This document shows positions 6,067 to 8,496 of a DNA stretch of 8,496 nt, in pieces. Under the pieces are notes generated by a model. The model saw nothing but the letters and a program-made list of their open reading frames with translations, did not search any database and was not told the origin of the DNA. Within the stretch, counting starts at the first letter, position 1; every line of letters begins with the position of its first letter. The position numbers were made by a program, and so were the translations under genes. Origin of the DNA: an uncultured Clostridia bacterium (lineage in GTDB: Bacteria; Bacillota; Clostridia; Oscillospirales; Oscillospiraceae). The stretch lies in contig CAMVOG010000090.1 of NCBI GenBank assembly GCA_947169005.1, positions 1-8,496 on the forward strand, read 5' to 3'.

Positions 6067-6705
6067 CTACTCCGTCAGCAGGCGCCAGCTTCCGTCCGGC
6101 ATCACGTTCAGCGCGCCGCGAAGCTGCTCGACGATCTCCCCGTCGGGCAGGCGGCGCACCACGACCTCCTCCCGATAGTCCGGGTCCTCGTACCAGCGGC
6201 TGAAATAAAGCCTCTCCCCTTCCCGGAAGCAGAAGCTCTCGGCGGGATGGATGGCGAAGTCCGCCCGCTCCGGCCAAAGGAGCTGAAAGCGCTCCCCCGC
6301 CTGCCGGGTGAGGCAGAGGGGGGCCAGGTGGGGCATGAGGTTATAGCAGTCCTCCACCGCCGCCCGGGGAAGGGTGACGAGGGGCGTGACCTTGCCGGGG
6401 CCGTCCTCATAGCGCAGGAGGCGCAGCTCTCCGGCGGGGAAATCCGCCAGCAGGAGCACGGCGCCCTCGTCCCAGACGGGCTGCCCGAAATACTGCCCCG
6501 CCCGGGCCTTGATAGGCTCCGCCACCCGGCCGTCCGGCCAATGGACCAGGATCAGGCGATTTTGGCGGATGCGGTGTCCGTCCCGGTAAAGCTCCTCGGC
6601 CTCGTAAAGGTCCCCGGAGGTGTAGTCCGTGCCCCAAAGCCACTCCCGGCTGCCCGGGAGCGGGGCCAGATAAGAGATCCCGCCGGTGTCGATTCGTTGG
6701 AGCAT
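6067..6705 (-). CDS. Uncharacterised soluble protein (212 aa)
   Basis: I do not recognise this protein family. It has no signal peptide or membrane segment. It is rich in Trp, Tyr, Arg and Glu and reads as a series of short beta-strand-like pieces with Gly/Asp turns (LAPLPGSREWLWGTDY, RLILVHWPDGRV, VLLLADFPAGELRLLRYEDG, LYFSRWYEDPDYREEVVVRR), which would suit a beta-sheet or incomplete propeller fold. Cysteines are few (C120, C131, C159). The ATG at 6705 has GGGGAG (6713-6718) 7 nt upstream, so the start is good. It is the first gene of a two-gene unit with the TIGR04076 protein, 10 nt apart, behind its own promoter with a dyad at the -10 box. Coding status rests on the strong start signals and operon fit. 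No function is proposed. Confidence 0.75.
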   Translation of the reverse strand: MLQRIDTGGISYLAPLPGSREWLWGTDYTSGDLYEAEELYRDGHRIRQNRLILVHWPDGRVAEPIKARAGQYFGQPVWDEGAVLLLADFPAGELRLLRYEDGPGKVTPLVTLPRAAVEDCYNLMPHLAPLCLTRQAGERFQLLWPERADFAIHPAESFCFREGERLYFSRWYEDPDYREEVVVRRLPDGEIVEQLRGALNVMPDGSWRLLTE

Positions 6706-6730
6706 GGCGTCTCTCCCCTTTCTCTTTTGT

Positions 6731-6751
6731 CGTCTATGGACAGTATAGACG
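6731..6751. promoter_or_regulatory. Operator-like dyad over the -10 box
   Basis: CGTCTAT (6731-6737) and ATAGACG (6745-6751) form a perfect 7-bp inverted repeat with a 7-bp spacer. It covers the -10 hexamer and the predicted start site of the minus-strand promoter. A dimeric repressor here would block RNA polymerase. The HTH/zinc-ribbon regulator encoded just upstream is one candidate binder, by position only. Confidence 0.65.
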
Positions 6752-6770
6752 AAGCAGTGATGGAATGCAA
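6742..6770 (-). promoter_or_regulatory. Sigma-A promoter for the 212-aa/TIGR04076 operon
   Basis: The minus strand reads TTGCAT (6765-6770), a 17-nt spacer and TATACT (6742-6747), with transcription starting near 6735. The leader would be about 30 nt before the ATG at 6705. The promoter lies immediately after the terminator of the upstream gene. Confidence 0.78.
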
Positions 6771-6776
6771 GGAAAA

Positions 6777-6812
6777 GCCCGAAGACCCGCTTGTCATCAC
6801 GGGTCTTCGGGC
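6777..6812 (-). terminator. Rho-independent terminator after the HTH/zinc-ribbon gene
   Basis: Perfect 13-bp stem: GCCCGAAGACCCG (6777-6789) with CGGGTCTTCGGGC (6800-6812), 10-nt loop. On the minus strand TTTTCC follows. It lies 22 nt after the stop of the HTH/zinc-ribbon gene, so that gene is monocistronic. Confidence 0.88.
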
Positions 6813-6834
6813 ATACGCGGTATTATCGGCTTGT

Positions 6835-7599
6835 CTATCTCTTTTTATACAGGACCAGCTCAGGGTCGGCTCCGTCCTTTTCATATGTGGCAACCAGAAG
6901 GAAATCCATGTTGGCAAGGATACCGAAGCAGCGATCCCCGCCGAAGGCGGACGGAAGCTGATTGCCCAGGTAGGTCGCCCCGTCATCCAGAAATCGGACG
7001 GCGTTACCGTTAGGCAGACGATAGGGCAAATTGACATAGCTACCCACAAGGGCGTTGAGTCTTTCCACCTTCGGCAGGCCCTCGATCCCCAGGGCGTTGA
7101 ACTCGTCCATAAGCTGCTTTTTCAGCTCGCCGAATTTCTCCCCGCCGCCAAGCTCCTCGTAACGCTTCCAATAGTCCAGCTTCGGCAGCAGCTCCTTCAT
7201 GTAGGCGCGGGCCTGCTCCTCCGTGACCTGCCCGCTGACCATGTGACCGACGCAGACATCAATCAGATCGTCCATATCGCTGTAGGTATACTCGCCGTCG
7301 GCGTAGCACCATTTGCAATAGTTTTCGTTGAAGCTGCCGTCCTTTTCCCGGCTGATTATAGAGTCCTCCAGCGGCATACCGCAGCATTGGCAGATCAGCG
7401 GCCGCGGCGCGCCCAACAAGGTATTGATCGACACCTCAAAAAACGCCGAGAGCAGCTTAAGCGTCTCCGTATTTGGCACCGTCTCCCCCGTTTCCCAGCG
7501 GGACACGGCCTGTCGGGTGACGAAGACCTTCTCCGCCAGTTGGTCCTGGGAAAGACCCCTTTTTGTTCTGAGCTCCAGAATAACGTCTTTCGTATCCAC
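6835..7599 (-). CDS. XRE-type HTH regulator with zinc-ribbon domain
   Basis: A 254-residue DNA-binding regulator. Residues 5-62 form a Cro/C1-type helix-turn-helix (LRTKRGLSQDQLAEKVFVTR, then QAVSRWETGETVPNTETL). Residues 68-105 look like a putative zinc ribbon with C70-x2-C73 (CQCCGMPL) and C95-x2-C98 (YCKWC). Residues 106-150 are helical (MDDLIDVCVGHMVSGQVTEE). The C-terminal part, 160-254, is a conserved-looking module (LPNGNAVRFLDDGATYLGNQ; FGGDRCFGILANMDFLLVAT) with no name I can give. The GTG at 7599 is chosen because GGAGGT (7607-7612) is 7 nt upstream; in-frame ATGs further up lie in or beyond the promoter. The zinc ribbon suggests a metal- or redox-linked signal, which is inference. 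Its targets are unknown; the adjacent dyad promoter is the nearest candidate. Confidence 0.88.
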   Translation of the reverse strand: MDTKDVILELRTKRGLSQDQLAEKVFVTRQAVSRWETGETVPNTETLKLLSAFFEVSINTLLGAPRPLICQCCGMPLEDSIISREKDGSFNENYCKWCYADGEYTYSDMDDLIDVCVGHMVSGQVTEEQARAYMKELLPKLDYWKRYEELGGGEKFGELKKQLMDEFNALGIEGLPKVERLNALVGSYVNLPYRLPNGNAVRFLDDGATYLGNQLPSAFGGDRCFGILANMDFLLVATYEKDGADPELVLYKKR

Positions 7600-7622
7600 G
7601 ATACGCACCTCCATTCGCGGGA

Positions 7623-7631
7623 ATTGTAGCA
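7623..7631 (-). promoter_or_regulatory. Extended -10 promoter of the HTH/zinc-ribbon gene
   Basis: The minus strand reads TGC-TACAAT, an extended -10 element. No good -35 hexamer sits 17 nt upstream, where there is a T-run instead; the TG extension can compensate. Transcription would start near 7616, giving a leader of only about 17 nt before the GTG start. Confidence 0.6.
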
Positions 7632-7640
7632 CAGTATGGT

Positions 7641-7666
7641 AAAAAAAGCACGCAACGGGCTGTTGC
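7641..7666 (-). terminator. Short hairpin plus U7 tract
   Basis: The minus strand carries GCAAC-AGCCC-GTTGC (7652-7666), then GTGC and seven Ts (7641-7647). The stem is only 5 bp, so it is a modest terminator for the truncated LysR gene. Its T-run overlaps the -35 area of the next promoter. Confidence 0.45.
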
Positions 7667-7702
7667 CCCCAGTCCCGCGGCAGGCCGCCTCCTGCTCCCG
7701 GC

Positions 7703-7737
7703 GGCTTGTGCGGAGACCTCCGCACGGGCCTCAAGCC
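7703..7737. repeat. Compound inverted repeat in an intergenic region
   Basis: GTGCGGAG (7708-7715) and CTCCGCAC (7718-7725) are perfectly complementary, and GGCTT (7703-7707) can pair with AAGCC (7733-7737) outside them. No T-run follows on either strand. It lies just after the stop of the truncated LysR gene, where an effector domain would normally be encoded. It could be a 3' hairpin of that transcript or a scar of the deletion. Confidence 0.55.
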
Positions 7738-7747
7738 CGGCAGGCAG

Positions 7748-7987
7748 TCACGGCTCCCGCAAGACCAGGTCCGTCTCCCCGGGATTCAGCCCGCGCTCGA
7801 TGCGCAGCACCTTCGGATGATTCTTATATCGGGAGCCGCTGCGCTCAAAAACGGCGAAACCGATCTCCTCCAACAGTCTGATCTGACGGGAAAACATGGG
7901 CCGACCCCGAAAAGGCTTGTCGGCAGCCCGGCTGTAATTCTGCGTCCGGGCCAGCTCAATACAGTAATCGATCTGCTTTGTCGTCAT
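7748..7987 (-). pseudogene. Truncated, degenerate LysR-type regulator
   Basis: A 79-residue frame encoding only an N-terminal LysR-like helix-turn-helix: MTTKQIDYCIELARTQNYSR, then AAD, FSRQIRLLEE and GFAVFERSG. LysR proteins are usually about 300 residues, so the whole effector-binding domain is missing. The conserved SQP-type recognition turn reads GRP here, a proline replaces the usual leucine in ADKPF, and the LEE-IGF junction seems one residue short. The last 27 residues lack the usual LTxAG motif. The start (7987) still has GGAGG (7994-7998) 6 nt upstream and a good promoter. Downstream frames show no LysR remnant. It is divergent from the flavodoxin gene, the classic regulator-target layout. 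It could be a decayed gene or a shortened DNA-binding protein; decay is more likely. Confidence 0.65.
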
Positions 7988-8003
7988 GGCGTGCCTCCGA
8001 GTT

Positions 8004-8018
8004 ATTGAATATTTCAAT
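8004..8018. promoter_or_regulatory. LysR-type box (T-N11-A dyad)
   Basis: ATTGAA-TAT-TTCAAT is a perfect dyad containing T-N11-A, the LysR recognition pattern. Its centre (8011) is about 63 bp upstream of the predicted flavodoxin start site, the standard position for a LysR recognition site. It also overlaps the predicted start of the lysR transcript, as in autorepression. A related GTTTCAAT occurs at 8031-8038. Confidence 0.65.
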
Positions 8019-8020
8019 CA

Positions 8021-8050
8021 ATTATATATCGTTTCAATTGGACTTTGCAA
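8021..8050 (-). promoter_or_regulatory. Promoter of the truncated LysR gene
   Basis: The minus strand reads TTGCAA (8045-8050), an 18-nt spacer and a perfect TATAAT (8021-8026). It overlaps the oppositely oriented flavodoxin promoter, so the two cannot easily fire together. Confidence 0.7.
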
Positions 8051-8067
8051 TAGCATCGTGCTATTAT
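8038..8067 (+). promoter_or_regulatory. Promoter of the flavodoxin gene
   Basis: TTGGAC (8038-8043), 18-nt spacer, TATTAT (8062-8067) with a TGC extension just before it. The start is expected near 8073-8074, leaving a leader of about 28 nt. Confidence 0.75.
8049..8065. promoter_or_regulatory. Second dyad in the flavodoxin promoter core
   Basis: AATAGCA (8049-8055) and TGCTATT (8059-8065) form a perfect 7-bp inverted repeat around TCG. It fills the spacer and enters the -10 hexamer of the flavodoxin promoter and touches the -35 box of the lysR promoter. Its sequence differs from the upstream TTGAA/TTCAA dyad, so it may bind a different regulator. Confidence 0.6.
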
Positions 8068-8101
8068 GGAGACATCGAAACCATGATTGGAGGACAAAGC
8101 A

Positions 8102-8496
8102 ATGGCAAAGACCTTGATCGCTTATTTTTCCCGGGCAGATGAAAACTATTTCGGCGGCGAGATGCGCTACGTGAAGGTGGGCAACACCGAGATCGTTTGC
8201 GGCATCATCAAGGAGCTGATTTCCGCCGATACCTTTAAAATTGAAATGAAGGAGCCTTACTCCCCCGTCTACATGACCTGCATCGAGGAGGCCAAGCGCG
8301 ATCTGCGCGCCAAGGTCCGTCCCGCGCTGGTGAGCCTGCCGGAGTCCATCGACGGGTACGACACCGTCCTGCTGGCCTATCCCAACTACTGGGGCACCAT
8401 GCCCATGGCGGTGTTCACCTTCCTGGAGGCGTTCGACTTTTCCGGCAAGACGATCCTGCCCCTCTGCACCAACGAGGGCAGCGGCATGGGCGGCAG
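8102..8496 (+). CDS. Flavodoxin family protein, 5' part
   Basis: The frame runs off the window after 131 residues with no stop. The product is a flavodoxin-like FMN protein, a cytoplasmic electron carrier or FMN-dependent reductase. The N-terminus MAKTLIAYFSRADENYFGG has the beta-strand and Ser-rich phosphate-binding loop. YMTCIEEAKRDLRA (57-70) and YPNYWGTMPMAVFTFLE (93-109) match the long-chain flavodoxin_4-like group of Clostridia, and NEGSGMG (124-130) suits the third FMN loop. The ATG (8102) has GGAGG (8089-8093) 8 nt upstream. It is divergent from a truncated LysR-type gene, which probably descends from its regulator. Confidence 0.92.
   Translation, partial: MAKTLIAYFSRADENYFGGEMRYVKVGNTEIVCGIIKELISADTFKIEMKEPYSPVYMTCIEEAKRDLRAKVRPALVSLPESIDGYDTVLLAYPNYWGTMPMAVFTFLEAFDFSGKTILPLCTNEGSGMGG

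Noticed and set aside
6037..7629. A 530-codon plus-strand open frame spanning two minus-strand genes.
   Set aside because: It runs through a terminator, promoter and operator and is in antisense register with both genes, which have recognisable starts. It is a by-product of GC-rich codon usage.

Overview
The window looks like chromosomal DNA from a GC-rich, Gram-positive Clostridia-type bacterium, most plausibly an Oscillospiraceae/Ruminococcaceae gut lineage. The signs are an ECF sigma/anti-sigma pair, an S-layer-homology (SLH) surface protein with repeat modules common in gut Firmicutes, cohesin/dockerin modules, a C_GCAxxG_C_C redox protein, strong GGAGG ribosome binding sites and good sigma-A promoters. 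No genus is claimed. I see no rRNA, tRNA, CRISPR array, transposase or integrase.

Layout. (1) Positions 1-1974, plus strand: a three-gene operon with the 3' part of an ECF sigma factor, a membrane anti-sigma factor with a long acidic extracytoplasmic region, and a small multi-cysteine putative redox protein. (2) 1994-2081: two strong hairpins ending this operon and the convergent one. (3) 2113-5556, minus strand: a two-gene surface operon read from a near-consensus promoter and a leader of about 110 nt with a large 5' hairpin. The first gene encodes a secreted cohesin-like plus dockerin protein. The second encodes a secreted protein with a cohesin-like N-terminus, about eight Cys-rich repeats, a Listeria-Bacteroides type repeat and three SLH motifs. 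(4) 5557-5744: structured non-coding DNA with a probable terminator. (5) 5745-6770, minus strand: a TIGR04076-family protein and an unrecognised 212-residue protein upstream of it, behind a promoter whose -10 box lies in a perfect dyad. (6) 6777-7631, minus strand: a helix-turn-helix regulator with a zinc ribbon, with its own terminator and extended -10 promoter. (7) 7748-8496: a truncated, degenerate LysR-type regulator divergent from a flavodoxin gene that runs off the window, with overlapping promoters and two perfect dyads between them.

Working together. The surface operon could form a small cellulosome-like display: the SLH protein sits on the wall, and the dockerin of its partner could dock onto a cohesin-like domain in either protein. 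This is inferred from domain architecture. The sigma/anti-sigma operon is a self-contained envelope-stress-type switch; its redox-protein third gene suggests, but does not show, a thiol or metal signal. The flavodoxin/LysR pair is a classic divergent regulator-target layout in which the regulator has lost its ligand-binding domain while the apparent LysR box remains.
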